Counted from the first letter of the stretch, positions 1 to 8,527 are shown. The stretch is DNA of 37,682 nt from LSUCC0057 sp048549915 (GCA_048549915.1 JBLYYE010000034.1:1-37682); one strand, 5' to 3'. The notes: generated by a model from the letters alone, not told the origin. Numbers and translations: made by a program.

Positions 1-45
1 GCAATGAGTCGAACCCAGCGAGGCTTCTCACCCACACTCACCGAC

Positions 46-75
46 AAAAAAGCCCAGCGTTGCTGGGCCTTTTTT
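46..75 (-). terminator. Rho-independent terminator after tRNA-Ser
   Basis: A 7-bp GC-rich stem (52-58 pairing with 62-68) with a 3-base loop is flanked by A runs on the left and T runs on the right, so it can act in either direction. On the minus strand it begins about 10 bases after the CCA end of the tRNA and is followed by six T residues, as expected for a tRNA terminator. Bases 1-45 hold nothing I can identify. Confidence 0.85.
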
Positions 76-78
76 GAT

Positions 79-169
79 TGGCGGTGAGAGAGGGATTCGA
101 ACCCTCGATACGCTATTAACGTATACACACTTTCCAGGCGTGCGCCTTCAGCCGCTCGGCCACCTCACC
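79..169 (-). tRNA. tRNA-Ser (anticodon GGA)
   Basis: The minus strand gives a class II tRNA of about 91 nt. The 5' arm (GGTGAGG, ending at 169) pairs with TCTCACC near 83-89 with one G-T wobble. The D-loop region contains CCGAGCGG, the anticodon loop reads CTGGAAA with anticodon GGA at 133-135, a long variable arm follows, and the T-loop is GGTTCGAATCC. The discriminator is G at 82 and CCA is genomically encoded at 79-81. The long variable arm and the GGA anticodon define a serine tRNA reading UCC/UCU. A terminator follows directly. Confidence 0.97.
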
Positions 170-181
170 GTAAGGGGCTGC

Positions 182-210
182 ACTCTAAACAACTAGGCGT
201 TAGAAAGCAA
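182..210 (-). promoter_or_regulatory. Candidate tRNA-Ser promoter
   Basis: On the minus strand TTGCTT (205-210) and TAGAGT (182-187) are separated by 17 bases. A GC-rich stretch between the -10 and the tRNA resembles the discriminator of stringently controlled stable-RNA promoters. The hexamers are only partial matches (3/6 and 4/6), so this is a weak prediction supported mainly by position. Confidence 0.35.
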
Positions 211-223
211 TCTGTTGGACATT

Positions 224-1051
224 TTACTGCCGCACCTGGCGGTAATTATGCTGTATGGCCGAGCCAACACTGCGCTGGGGATTAATATCGATACCGCCGC
301 GACGGGTATAGCGGGCAGTTACGGTAAGCTGTTGAGGCTGGCAGTATTTGAGCAGGTCGAGGGTGATGGCTTCGACGCACTGCTCATGAAAATCTTGGTG
401 GCTGCGGTAGCTAACCAGATAGCGCAGCAGTGATTCGCGGTCGATTTTGGGCCCGCTGTAGGCAATGTAGAGCGTGGCCCAATCGGGTTGATCGGTAACC
501 GGGCAGTTGGTGCGCAATAGATGTGAATAAAGTAACTCGGTAACGCTCTCCCCTGCCGCTGCATCGATAGTTAGGTCATTGCGTTGATAGCTATCGATAA
601 CGATATTTTGCTGATCCAAACAGATGCCGTGCGGCTCATTGATTGGCTTAAATGCTGCAAACTCTTCAAGCCGGTAGAGATCGACAGAGACAGAGGCACC
701 CGCTGCTGCACTGAGATCTCGCTCAAGCAGCATCTTCAGTTCATGCTCGTCATTGATGCGGTGTTGATTCAGCGAGTTGAGATACAGCTTAAGGCTTTTA
801 GACTCAATAATATTGGGGCTCTCAGCCGGCACAGTAAACTCAGCAATAGCGACTTGAGGCAAACCGTTGGACTGCAGCCAAGAGAGCTCGTAGGCAGTCC
901 ATAGATCGAACCCCGCAAAGGGTAGCGCTGTGGATTGAATGGCTAGCTCATCGCGGCCGCGTTGGCGGGCAATGGGATAGAGCAGCCCGGCGTCGTAATG
1001 GCTGGGGTAGTCAGTGGTATCACCCAGTGCGGTATCCCGATAATCGGCCAT
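224..1051 (-). CDS. queF: NADPH-dependent 7-cyano-7-deazaguanine reductase QueF
   Basis: This cytoplasmic enzyme reduces preQ0 to preQ1 with NADPH in queuosine biosynthesis. The 275-aa length fits the long, two-domain form found in E. coli (about 282 aa). ESKSLKLY (about 83-90) is the NADPH/substrate motif. TNCPVTDQPD (about 181-190) carries the catalytic Cys183, which forms the thioimide, and Asp190. The longer frame to 1141 is rejected because the family N-terminus fits ATG 1051, and a GAGG lies about 10 bases upstream. The start overlaps the stop of the ABC permease gene by one base (TAATG), implying translational coupling to the transporter genes. The functional call is secure; the link to the transporter is positional only. 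Confidence 0.96.
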   Translation of the reverse strand: MADYRDTALGDTTDYPSHYDAGLLYPIARQRGRDELAIQSTALPFAGFDLWTAYELSWLQSNGLPQVAIAEFTVPAESPNIIESKSLKLYLNSLNQHRINDEHELKMLLERDLSAAAGASVSVDLYRLEEFAAFKPINEPHGICLDQQNIVIDSYQRNDLTIDAAAGESVTELLYSHLLRTNCPVTDQPDWATLYIAYSGPKIDRESLLRYLVSYRSHQDFHEQCVEAITLDLLKYCQPQQLTVTARYTRRGGIDINPQRSVGSAIQHNYRQVRQ

Positions 1052-1824
1052 TAGCTGCGCAACCTCGATCCGCGCTCGAGCAGGTAGAGCGCCCAAACAA
1101 ATAACAGACTTGAGAACAGTCCAAGCATGGCAAAGGCCCAACCGATATTGATATCGGTGATGCCGGTGAGACCAAAGCGGAAAGCATTGACCATATAGAG
1201 AATGGGGTTGGCGAGCGAGACGCTGCCCCAGAAATCACCCAGCAGGCCTATCGAATAAAAGACCCCGCCCAAGTAAGTAAGCGGTGTTAGCACAAACGTT
1301 GGGATGATTGAAATATCGTCAAAACTGCCGGCAAATACCGCATTAATTAGCCCAGCCAGTGAAAACGTCAGCGAGGTCATCAATACAATAGCGAGCGTAA
1401 CCGGCAAACTGTGCAGAGAAAGATCGGCAAAAAAGATAGCCACGGCGGTAACAATGAGCCCTACGCCAAGGCCGCGGCACATGCCGCCGGCAACGTAACC
1501 GGCCAATATGATGGCATTCGGTGTGGGGGAGACCAGTAGCTCTTCAATATTTTTTTGGAACTTACTGCTAAAAAACGATGAGACGACGTTTGAGTAGGAG
1601 TTGGTGATCACCGACATCATGATCAGCCCTGGAGCTACAAACTGTATATACGGCAACCCTGCCATATCGCCAATGCGCCCGCCAATTAACTTACCGAAGA
1701 TAACAAAATAGAGCACCATAGTAATCACAGGAGGTAGCAGCGTTTGCGGCCATATACGCAAAAAACGGCGGATTTCACGGTGCACAATAGTGGTAAAGGC
1801 TGTCCACAGCTGTTGTTTATTCAT
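1051..1824 (-). CDS. yadH: ABC-2 type exporter permease, YadH-like
   Basis: A 257-aa inner-membrane permease of the ABC-2 family, very close in length and pattern to E. coli YadH. A short cytoplasmic N-terminus (HREIRRFLRIWPQTLLPP) leads into about six hydrophobic segments. The conserved stretch QKNIEELLVSP and the late PLTYLGGVFYS are typical of DrrB/NodJ/YadH proteins. It should pair with the ATPase encoded directly upstream; the two overlap by ATGA at 1821-1824, so they are almost certainly co-translated. The substrate is unknown for this subfamily. Its stop is fused to the start of queF. Confidence 0.9.
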   Translation of the reverse strand: MNKQQLWTAFTTIVHREIRRFLRIWPQTLLPPVITMVLYFVIFGKLIGGRIGDMAGLPYIQFVAPGLIMMSVITNSYSNVVSSFFSSKFQKNIEELLVSPTPNAIILAGYVAGGMCRGLGVGLIVTAVAIFFADLSLHSLPVTLAIVLMTSLTFSLAGLINAVFAGSFDDISIIPTFVLTPLTYLGGVFYSIGLLGDFWGSVSLANPILYMVNAFRFGLTGITDINIGWAFAMLGLFSSLLFVWALYLLERGSRLRS

Positions 1825-2762
1825 TGCTCTGCTCCCGGCTTACTCTCTAGGCTAGCGTCGACAAGTGACAAGAACAGTTCTTCTAACCGATTAGATTTAT
1901 TGCGCATACTCACCACATCAATACCTTGGCTGGCCAACTGGGCAAACAGCGGGTTGATAGCGAGTGTTTTCTGCACCTCTACCTCTAGGCTCTGCTCATC
2001 GCGCAGGGACATTGGATAGCCCTCTACCACCGGCGCTGTTTGTAGAGGCTGGCTGACATCGAGAATAAAGTGCTCTTTATTCAGCTGCTTTAAGAGTGTT
2101 TTGATGGAAGTATTTTCGACAATATTGCCCTGATCAATAATGGCGATGTTGCGACACAGCGACTCCGCCTCTTCAAGGTAGTGCGTGGTCAAAATAATCG
2201 TGGTGCCCTGACGGTTAATCTCTTGCAAAAACTCCCACATAGAGCGGCGAAGCTCGATATCAACACCGGCTGTCGGCTCGTCCAGGATCAGCAACTTGGG
2301 GCTGTGCATAAGCGCTCGGGCAATCATTAAGCGGCGCTTCATACCGCCTGAGAGGTTGCGCGCTGGTTGGTTGCGCCGCTCCCAGAGCCCGAGTTGCTTG
2401 AGATAGCGCTCGGCACTTTGCAGCGCTTGGCTACGTGCAATCCCGTAGTAACCCGCTTGGTGGGTGAGAATATCTATCGGCTTTTCAAACTGGCTAAAGT
2501 TAAACTCTTGCGGCACTACGCCAATAAGTTGTTTGGCGGCAGAAAAGTCTTTGTCGATGTCGATCCCAAACACCTCGATCTTGCCGGCACTTTTTCGCAC
2601 CAGCGAGCTAATGATGCCGATCGTTGTCGACTTGCCAGCACCATTGGGGCCCAACAGCGCGAAAAAATCGCCCTGCTCCACTTTAAAGCTAATGCCTTTG
2701 AGTGCCTGAAAGCCATTGCCGTACTGCTTGGTAAGCTGTTCAATCGCCAGAGCTGGCTGCAT
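1821..2762 (-). CDS. yadG: ABC transporter ATP-binding protein, YadG-like
   Basis: A 313-aa cytoplasmic ATPase partner of the YadH-like permease. Walker A GPNGAGKST is at about 38-46, the signature is LSGGMKRR, Walker B is LLILDEPTAGVD, and the switch region is TTHYLEEAE. The C-terminal extension of about 80 residues beyond the NBD is typical of DrrA/CcmA/YadG-type ATPases. I chose ATG 2762 (MQPALAIEQL) over the longer frame to 2804 because it matches the family start just before the first beta strand. A 4-bp overlap couples it to the permease gene. No substrate can be read from the sequence. Confidence 0.92.
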   Translation of the reverse strand: MQPALAIEQLTKQYGNGFQALKGISFKVEQGDFFALLGPNGAGKSTTIGIISSLVRKSAGKIEVFGIDIDKDFSAAKQLIGVVPQEFNFSQFEKPIDILTHQAGYYGIARSQALQSAERYLKQLGLWERRNQPARNLSGGMKRRLMIARALMHSPKLLILDEPTAGVDIELRRSMWEFLQEINRQGTTIILTTHYLEEAESLCRNIAIIDQGNIVENTSIKTLLKQLNKEHFILDVSQPLQTAPVVEGYPMSLRDEQSLEVEVQKTLAINPLFAQLASQGIDVVSMRNKSNRLEELFLSLVDASLESKPGAEQ

Positions 2763-2802
2763 AATAAATTCCGTTGCTGTGGGTAAAAAAAACTTGTGCT
2801 GC

Positions 2803-2831
2803 ATTCTACCCGCAGCGCGGCTATTGCTCTA
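2803..2831 (-). promoter_or_regulatory. Candidate promoter for yadGH-queF
   Basis: On the minus strand TAGAAT (2803-2808, 5/6 match to the sigma70 -10) lies 17 bases from a weak -35 TAGAGC. It would give a leader of about 30 bases to ATG 2762. The divergent ogt-like gene starts at 2861, so this roughly 100-base region must hold both promoters; I see no convincing one for the plus strand. Confidence 0.35.
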
Positions 2832-2860
2832 GCTGCAATGACCTTTTAGCGGAGAAGATT

Positions 2861-3322
2861 ATGGCCAATTTGCCCAGCGCAGCGCAGTGTGTCGAAACGC
2901 CAATCGGTCACTTTACACTTTGTGCCACCGATTCGGCGCTATTGAAACTACTACCTGGCGCAGAACAATCTCTGCCGTCAAATGCTTTGACAGAAGAGGC
3001 CGCCACTCAACTTTGCGCTTATTTTAGCGGACAGCTGCGTCAGTTTGATCTGCCATTGGCAGCTGCTGGCACACCATTCCAAAAACGCTGCTGGTCGGTG
3101 CTGGCGACGATTAATTACGGCGAAACGCGCAGTTACGCCTGGCAGGCCCAACAAATGGGAAATAGCCAATTGGCGCGCGCGGCAGGTTCCGCCAATGGGG
3201 CCAATCCGCTGCCCTTTTTCATCCCTTGTCACCGCATTATTACGATCAATGGCGGGCTTGGCGGCTACAATTTGGGCATTCAAAATAAACTCTGGCTGCT
3301 AAATCACGAAGCGTATATATAA
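2861..3322 (+). CDS. ogt: Methylated-DNA--[protein]-cysteine S-methyltransferase
   Basis: A 153-aa suicide repair protein that removes O6-alkyl groups from guanine by transferring them to its own cysteine. The active-site box IPCHRII (about 121-127; Cys123) is intact. The upstream GETRSYAWQA (about 87-96) and GSANGANPLPFF match the helix-turn-helix and Asn-hinge region of the Ogt/Ada-C fold. The N-terminal domain is short. ATG 2861 has a clear GGAG seven bases upstream; an earlier in-frame start at 2774 lies in the divergent promoter region and is unlikely. No Ada-type regulatory domain is present, so it is closer to Ogt. The gene symbol reflects family class, not proven orthology. Confidence 0.93.
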   Translation: MANLPSAAQCVETPIGHFTLCATDSALLKLLPGAEQSLPSNALTEEAATQLCAYFSGQLRQFDLPLAAAGTPFQKRCWSVLATINYGETRSYAWQAQQMGNSQLARAAGSANGANPLPFFIPCHRIITINGGLGGYNLGIQNKLWLLNHEAYI

Positions 3323-3347
3323 CAGTAGCCCGAACATTTTTGCCGAG

Positions 3348-3353
3348 TATAAT
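3348..3353 (+). promoter_or_regulatory. Candidate -10 element for the DUF2062 gene
   Basis: A perfect TATAAT lies 36 bases before the GTG start of the DUF2062 gene, in the 66-base gap after ogt. No good -35 is seen at 16-18 bases, so this rests on the -10 alone. Confidence 0.4.
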
Positions 3354-3388
3354 ACCGCCATTGTCAACATCTTGGAGCGCCATTAGAC

Positions 3389-3907
3389 GTGCCTCGCAAG
3401 ACTCTACGCAAATTACTACCCGATCTGCCCGCCCTGCTGGCTCGGCCATCAATGGGCTGGCTAAAAGGGCTGGCAAGAGACCCTAATCTGCTTCATATCA
3501 ATCGCCAGTCGGTGTCACTGGGTGTCTTCATCGGAGTTTTTTGTGCTTTTTTACCACTGCCCGTACAGACAATCATTGCCGCTCTGTTGGCGCTTTGGTG
3601 GCGTGCTAATTTTGTAATCTCAGTCATTTTAGTGTGGATAAGCAACCCGGTGACTATTCCGCCCATTTTTTATCTCAACTACACCGTCGGTATTTGGCTG
3701 CTCGGCACCGCACCCAGCCAGCACAAGGTCACTTTGAGCTGGGAGTGGTTTAACAGTGTCAGCAATCACATATTGCTGCCGCTTGGGCTAGGAAGTTTAG
3801 TCGTAGCGGTACTATTAGCCTGCACAAGCTACTGCGCAGTATTTTGGCTGTGGCGATGGAAAGTGGTACGCAATTGGCAGCGCCGCCAGCAGCAGCGCCA
3901 AAGATAG
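3389..3907 (+). CDS. DUF2062 family membrane protein
   Basis: A 172-aa integral membrane protein. The pattern (N-terminal SMGWLKGLARDPNLLHINRQSVSLGVFIGVFCAFLPLPVQTIIAALLALW, then WISNPVTIPPIFYLNYTVGIWLLG) matches the DUF2062 family, whose biochemical role is unknown. Three hydrophobic segments (about 45-70, 75-110, 128-155) are followed by a strongly basic C-terminus (RWKVVRNWQRRQQQRQR). The GTG start at 3389 is supported by GGAG at 3374-3377 and by the MPRK start common in the family. It converges on lolE with only three bases between the stop codons, so the two transcripts must overlap. Confidence 0.85.
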   Translation: MPRKTLRKLLPDLPALLARPSMGWLKGLARDPNLLHINRQSVSLGVFIGVFCAFLPLPVQTIIAALLALWWRANFVISVILVWISNPVTIPPIFYLNYTVGIWLLGTAPSQHKVTLSWEWFNSVSNHILLPLGLGSLVVAVLLACTSYCAVFWLWRWKVVRNWQRRQQQRQR

Positions 3908-3910
3908 ACT

Positions 3911-5122
3911 CTACTCGCTGCGCAATTCCAGCGCTGGGAGTACTCCACTGGCGCGTCGCGCCGGATAAACAGCCGCCAGCGCCGTCAGCCCGAGGGCGGA
4001 GAGCGCAATCGCCACAAAATCCTCCCAGCGTATATCCACCGGCAAATAATCGATTGGATAAACTTGCGTCGAGAGTAGCGCCCCACCCCACCAGACCTGC
4101 AGCTGCTGAAATAACGCCGGCAGCGCAGCGCAGAGCAGCAAACCAAGTAGCGCGCCCAACAACACTCCAGAGCAACCTATACGCGCAGCTAAACGGGCAA
4201 ATAATGCAATCAATTCTCGCTGAGAAAAGCCCAGTGTTTGCAGTATGGCGATATCGCGACGGCGCCGCTCTACACTCATCACCAACATAGCGACCACGTT
4301 AAATGCAGCAATAGCTACGGTGAGCAATATAAGCAAAACCACCAACTGGCGCGATAGCTGTATCGCTTGGTACAGGTTGCCGTGGCTGGAACGCCAATCG
4401 CGCAGCTGCGCAGCCATTGATAAATCCGGGTAGACTCGAGTAATCCAACTGCGGCTTGCGAGCGGGTCACTTAGCTGTATTTGCCAACCGCTGTTGGCTG
4501 CCCCACTGGCCGACAATGATGCACTGCCCAGCAGTGCAATACTCTGATCGAGCTCGGTGTGGGTGGTGTAGGTGCCAATAACACGGCGCGGCTGTAAAAT
4601 TGAAGCAGAGGAACCCACGCTGCCTAACAGCACTAATAGTTGGTCTCCTGGTGCGACTCCGAGCTGCTGAGCATGTGCCTGTGAAATAATAATTCCGTCA
4701 CCCTTTAGCCAGTCGCGCTCGCTGATGACTGAAGCCCAACCTCTGGGCAGTTGGTTGGGATTTAATCCAAGCAGCTCTACCGCACGGCTCTGGCCTCCGA
4801 CATAGAGAAGACCTGCTGAGCGCGAGAATGGCGTCACTTCACGTACGAAAGGTTCTGAGCGAAGTTGTTGATAATCGCTTTGGATCGCTGAACTGCCGCG
4901 GTAGTTGATCTCAACGTGTGGAACAAATTGCAGAATACGCTCTCGTAATTCGCGCTCAAACCCATTCATGATTGACAGCACAACCACCAATAGCGCGACA
5001 CTCGCTGCTAATCCGAGTACGGCTAATCTCGCCAATCCAGCACCATAAATACGCACCAATATAGTGTGGCTACCATTGGTGTAGTAGCGTTCAGCAACGG
5101 TTGCTATAAGTTTATTAGCCAT
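3911..5122 (-). CDS. lolE: Lipoprotein-releasing ABC permease LolE (third gene of lolCDE)
   Basis: A 403-aa inner-membrane permease of the complex that extracts outer-membrane lipoproteins for transfer to LolA. The family core LSIMNGFERELRERILQFVPHVEI is present after TM1, followed by a periplasmic domain and three C-terminal TMs containing VVAMLVMSVERRRRDIAILQTLG, the MacB/FtsX-type coupling region. By position (after lolC and lolD) and the VPH motif I assign LolE. The first 30 residues (ERYYTNGSHTILVRIYGAGLARLA) depart from the usual S-x-IGLRY start of LolC/E. ATG 5122 is preferred to an adjacent in-frame TTG at 5125. It starts 14 bases after lolD. Confidence 0.88.
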   Translation of the reverse strand: MANKLIATVAERYYTNGSHTILVRIYGAGLARLAVLGLAASVALLVVVLSIMNGFERELRERILQFVPHVEINYRGSSAIQSDYQQLRSEPFVREVTPFSRSAGLLYVGGQSRAVELLGLNPNQLPRGWASVISERDWLKGDGIIISQAHAQQLGVAPGDQLLVLLGSVGSSASILQPRRVIGTYTTHTELDQSIALLGSASLSASGAANSGWQIQLSDPLASRSWITRVYPDLSMAAQLRDWRSSHGNLYQAIQLSRQLVVLLILLTVAIAAFNVVAMLVMSVERRRRDIAILQTLGFSQRELIALFARLAARIGCSGVLLGALLGLLLCAALPALFQQLQVWWGGALLSTQVYPIDYLPVDIRWEDFVAIALSALGLTALAAVYPARRASGVLPALELRSE

Positions 5123-5136
5123 CAACTACTCTGAGG

Positions 5137-5841
5137 TCAGTTAGCCTGCGACCAGCTTTGCAACTGGCCATCAACTAGCGCTACTTGCCGCTGCAAGCGC
5201 GCGGCCAAGCGCTGGTCATGTGTCACAATAATGAAAGCTGTTCCAGTATCGCGATTGAGCTGCAGCAAGAGCTCCTCAAGCGCCAGTGCTGTCGCGGGGT
5301 CTAAATTGCCGGTGGGCTCGTCCATCAACACCAAACTGGGGTTATTTGCCAGAGCACGGCAGACTGCCACTCTCTGGCGTTCACCACCCGAAAGCGCCAT
5401 AGGGCGGTGGTTGCGACGTGCAGCCAGCCCAACTAAATTGAGTAATTGCTCGGCTCGTTGACGCGCTTTTGCGGGAGACGCGCCGGCAATCAACTGCGGC
5501 AGCTCGATGTTTTCTTGGGCTGAAAATTCGGCCAGTAAGTGGTGGAACTGGTAGACCATACCGATATGGCGATTGCGCCACTGGGCTCGCTCAGAGTGTG
5601 ACATCGCAGCCCATTCGCGCCCAGCCACGACAATACTGCCACTATCGGGGTTGTCTAGGCCCGCCAACAAATTTAGCAGCGTGCTCTTACCTGAGCCTGA
5701 GACACCGACGATAGCTAATGTGTCGCCCTGACCCACTTTTAAATCAAGCCCATCTAAAACCCTAACCGGCTGACTGGCCGATTCACCCTCGCTAAAGTGA
5801 CGGATCAACTGTTCAGCTTTGATTAGTGTTTTAGCGGTCAT
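5137..5841 (-). CDS. lolD: Lipoprotein-releasing system ATP-binding protein LolD
   Basis: A 234-aa ATPase powering LolCDE release of lipoproteins from the inner membrane. It has Walker A GVSGSGKS (about 46-53), the Q-loop VYQFHHLLAEFSAQEN with the LolD-typical FHHLL that contacts LolC/E, the signature LSGGERQRVAVCRAL, Walker B LVLMDEPTGNLD and switch VTHD. The ATG overlaps the end of lolC by 11 bases, indicating coupling. The length and motifs are standard for the family. Confidence 0.96.
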   Translation of the reverse strand: MTAKTLIKAEQLIRHFSEGESASQPVRVLDGLDLKVGQGDTLAIVGVSGSGKSTLLNLLAGLDNPDSGSIVVAGREWAAMSHSERAQWRNRHIGMVYQFHHLLAEFSAQENIELPQLIAGASPAKARQRAEQLLNLVGLAARRNHRPMALSGGERQRVAVCRALANNPSLVLMDEPTGNLDPATALALEELLLQLNRDTGTAFIIVTHDQRLAARLQRQVALVDGQLQSWSQAN

Positions 5842-7096
5842 AGCGCAGCGCCTCCGATGGCAAAATAGATCCTGCCCGCCAAGCGGGGACCAGTGCAGCA
5901 GTAAAGCTCAAGAAAAGTGCCCCCAATACAGTAAAAACAATATCGCCCAGTTCTAACTGTGATGGCAGAGCATGGATCATATAGACAGAGGAGTCGAGCA
6001 GTTCGGCGCTGCCCAACCGTTCAAAAAAGTGGACGATATCGGGCAGCCAGTAGGCCAGCGGCACACCGCAAACCAACCCCGACAAAATACCTATTCCGCC
6101 TAGCAATAGCCCCTGCACTAAAAATACCGCTACCACTTGATGCCGTTGCAGACCGATAGTTCGCAGTACAGCGATCTCTTTGCGTTTGGCGAGTACAGAC
6201 AAAGAGAGCGTGGCGACAATATTAAAGCCGGCTACCACCACAATCATAAACAGTAAGAGTGTCACCACACGTTTTTCTAGAGCTACTGCGGCAAAAAAAC
6301 TGACAAACTCACTCTGCCAAGGACGCCATTGGCTACCGACAAAGAGTGGTTGTTCGGCCTGCCAGCTGCGTTGACTGTGAATAAACTGCTCAGCAGAGAG
6401 ATCCGCTCTCAGCTCAATAGCTATTTGACGTTCTATAGCTCGGCCACTAAAAAGCTGATTGGCTGTCTGCGCTGAAATTAGCAGCGTACTGCTATCGAGC
6501 TGTGTGCCGAGACTAAAAGTACCGACGACGGTAAGCTGGCGGCTGCGTGGAAACAGCCCAAACGGTGTTGTCGAGAACTGTGGCAACGTCACAGTGACAG
6601 GATTGCCGGGCCTGACACCCAGTTGGCGCGCCAGTTGGGTGCCGATTACCGCTGTAAATGGTCCTTGCAACTTCTTAAGAGTGGCTTTCGACAGCAGTGC
6701 AGCGGCTTCCTCGTCGACGCCTAGCGTACGTAAAAAAGCCCCTTGTTGGTGGCTGTTAGTTGCCACCATTACTGCGCCAACGACTTGCGGATAAGAGCCT
6801 GTTACTGTGGGGAGCTCAGCCAGTTGCAGCGCCATACGCTCTGCTTGTTGTGCGCTGTAACCCTGATCGTGAACTACCGTCACCTCGGGCAGCAAACGCA
6901 ATAGGCGCCCTTCGAGCTCACGCTCAAAGCCGTTCATTACGGAGGTGACAATAACCAGAGCAGCGACACCCAGCGCCATTGCCGCGATAGAAAACAGCGA
7001 TAAAAAAGAGAAATAGCCACCGCTGCGCGCTGCGCTCAAATAACGCAGACCAATTTGCAACGAAAGCGACCAGAGCGGTCGCTGTGCGCAGATCAT
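5831..7096 (-). CDS. lolC: Lipoprotein-releasing ABC permease LolC
   Basis: A 421-aa membrane subunit of the LolCDE lipoprotein exporter. The N-terminus LSLQIGLRYLSAARSGGYFSF leads into TM1 (about 30-55) and the family box TSVMNGFERELEGRLL. A large periplasmic domain follows, then three C-terminal TMs containing VATLSLSVLAKRKEIAVLRTIGL. It is the first of the three lol genes, nine bases after the sthA stop, with AGG about ten bases before ATG 7096. LolC rather than LolE is assigned from gene order, since the two paralogues are hard to tell apart by eye. It may be transcribed from upstream promoters shared with sthA or nqr. Confidence 0.9.
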   Translation of the reverse strand: MICAQRPLWSLSLQIGLRYLSAARSGGYFSFLSLFSIAAMALGVAALVIVTSVMNGFERELEGRLLRLLPEVTVVHDQGYSAQQAERMALQLAELPTVTGSYPQVVGAVMVATNSHQQGAFLRTLGVDEEAAALLSKATLKKLQGPFTAVIGTQLARQLGVRPGNPVTVTLPQFSTTPFGLFPRSRQLTVVGTFSLGTQLDSSTLLISAQTANQLFSGRAIERQIAIELRADLSAEQFIHSQRSWQAEQPLFVGSQWRPWQSEFVSFFAAVALEKRVVTLLLFMIVVVAGFNIVATLSLSVLAKRKEIAVLRTIGLQRHQVVAVFLVQGLLLGGIGILSGLVCGVPLAYWLPDIVHFFERLGSAELLDSSVYMIHALPSQLELGDIVFTVLGALFLSFTAALVPAWRAGSILPSEALRYDR

Positions 7097-7105
7097 TGTG
7101 TCGAC

Positions 7106-8527
7106 CTAGCGACTGTGAACCTGGCGATGCTCGCGACTGATTCTATTCAGACCGTTAATGGCGGCGATGCGGTACGCTTCGGCCATGGTGGGGTAATTGA
7201 ATGTCGTGCGAACAAAGTACTTGATTGAATTGGCCTCACCCTCTTGATTCATAATGGCTTGGCCAATGTGAACAATCTCAGCGGCCTCGGCACCAAAGCA
7301 GTGCACCCCTAAGATTTCTAACGTCTCTTGATGGAAGAGAATTTTTAGAATCCCCACCTCTTCGCCGGAGATCTGCGCCCGAGCGATATCTTTAAAGTAG
7401 GCTCGGCCTATCTCATAAGGCACCTGCGCCGCTGTTAACTCGGCTTCGGTTTTGCCCACGTAACTGATTTCAGGAATGGTGTAGATCCCAGTGGCGACAT
7501 CGTCGACGCGATATTGATCAGCCATGCCACACATGTGTGAAGCGGCAAAACGGCCTTGGTCGTAGGCTGCACCGGCCAATGAAGGCCAGCCGATGACATC
7601 ACCCGCAGCGTAAATATTGGGCACACTGGTCTGGTAGTCGCCATTCACTTTGAGCAGGCCGCGCGAGTCAGCCTCTAAACCCAACGCATCTAGACCCATG
7701 TCATGTGTTGTGCCCGCGCGGCCGTTGCACCACAGCAGCGCCTCGGCATGAATACGTTTGCCGGATTTAAGCTCTAAGGTGACGCCGTTATCTCGGGTAA
7801 TAACCTTGGCATACTCTTCATTGTGACGCACCATCACATTGAGATCGCGCAAATGGTAACTGAGCGCATCAGAGATCTCATCGTCGAGGAAGTTCATCAA
7901 CCATTCGCGGGTGTTGATCAGATCCACGCGGGTATCAAATCCAGAAAAGATCGACGCGTATTCGCAGCCGATCACTCCCGCTCCATAAATGATGATATTG
8001 CGCGGGGTATTTTTGAGACTGAGAATCGTGTCGCTATCGAATATAAATGGGCTTGAGAAATCGATATCTTTTGGCCGATATGGGCGCGAGCCGGTAGCGA
8101 TAATAAAATTTTTAGCGGCTATACGCGTCACTTTGCCATTTTTTGCTGTGACACTGATTAGGTTGCTGTCGAGAAACTTGGCGCGCCCTACCTTAATGGC
8201 CACCCGATTGCGCGCGTACTCTTTAGTGCGCCCAGTCACCTGTTTTTTGATGACGCTGTCGGCCGTTTTCATCACCTCAGGGAAAGAAAACCAGCGCGGC
8301 TCACCAATGGCGCGAAACATCGGCAAAGTATTGTACTGCACCATACGACGCACAGAGTGGCGCAATGATTTAGAGGGGATCGTACCCCAATGGGTACAGT
8401 TGCCGCCGGGCTCTTCGTGATCATCGACAACGCAGACTGTCCAGCCCTGCTTAATGGCAGTCAGCGCCGCCCCTTCACCTGCAGGGCCGCTACCTATCAC
8501 ACAAAGATCGTAACTAAAATCTGCCAT
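7106..8527 (-). CDS. sthA: Soluble pyridine nucleotide transhydrogenase
   Basis: A 473-aa cytosolic FAD flavoprotein that interconverts NADPH + NAD+ and NADP+ + NADH. FAD-binding IGSGPAGEGA is at about 11-20. GGNCTHWGTIPSKSLRH has a single Cys (44) where disulfide reductases have CxxxxC, the diagnostic SthA/UdhA difference. A second Rossmann motif is YGAGVIGCEYAS, and YAAGDVIGWPSLAGAAYDQGR is the second FAD motif. The C-terminal interface domain includes FNYPTMAEAYR. ATG 8527 was chosen; an in-frame TTG at 8533 has AAGG at better spacing and could be the real start (+2 residues). It lies 31 bases after nqrM and nine before lolC. Co-location with NQR places two NADH-balancing enzymes together. 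Confidence 0.95.
   Translation of the reverse strand: MADFSYDLCVIGSGPAGEGAALTAIKQGWTVCVVDDHEEPGGNCTHWGTIPSKSLRHSVRRMVQYNTLPMFRAIGEPRWFSFPEVMKTADSVIKKQVTGRTKEYARNRVAIKVGRAKFLDSNLISVTAKNGKVTRIAAKNFIIATGSRPYRPKDIDFSSPFIFDSDTILSLKNTPRNIIIYGAGVIGCEYASIFSGFDTRVDLINTREWLMNFLDDEISDALSYHLRDLNVMVRHNEEYAKVITRDNGVTLELKSGKRIHAEALLWCNGRAGTTHDMGLDALGLEADSRGLLKVNGDYQTSVPNIYAAGDVIGWPSLAGAAYDQGRFAASHMCGMADQYRVDDVATGIYTIPEISYVGKTEAELTAAQVPYEIGRAYFKDIARAQISGEEVGILKILFHQETLEILGVHCFGAEAAEIVHIGQAIMNQEGEANSIKYFVRTTFNYPTMAEAYRIAAINGLNRISREHRQVHSR

Noticed and set aside
1..45. Possible second tRNA or gene end at the left edge
   Set aside because: GAACCC-like bases recall a T-loop, but no cloverleaf can be formed and too little sequence is present.
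1051..1141. N-terminal extension of queF
   Set aside because: It lies within the permease gene in another frame; family alignment and the Shine-Dalgarno support ATG 1051.
3759..4290. Open frames of about 140 aa on both strands across the DUF2062/lolE junction
   Set aside because: They overlap two well-supported genes and have no start signals or recognisable domains.
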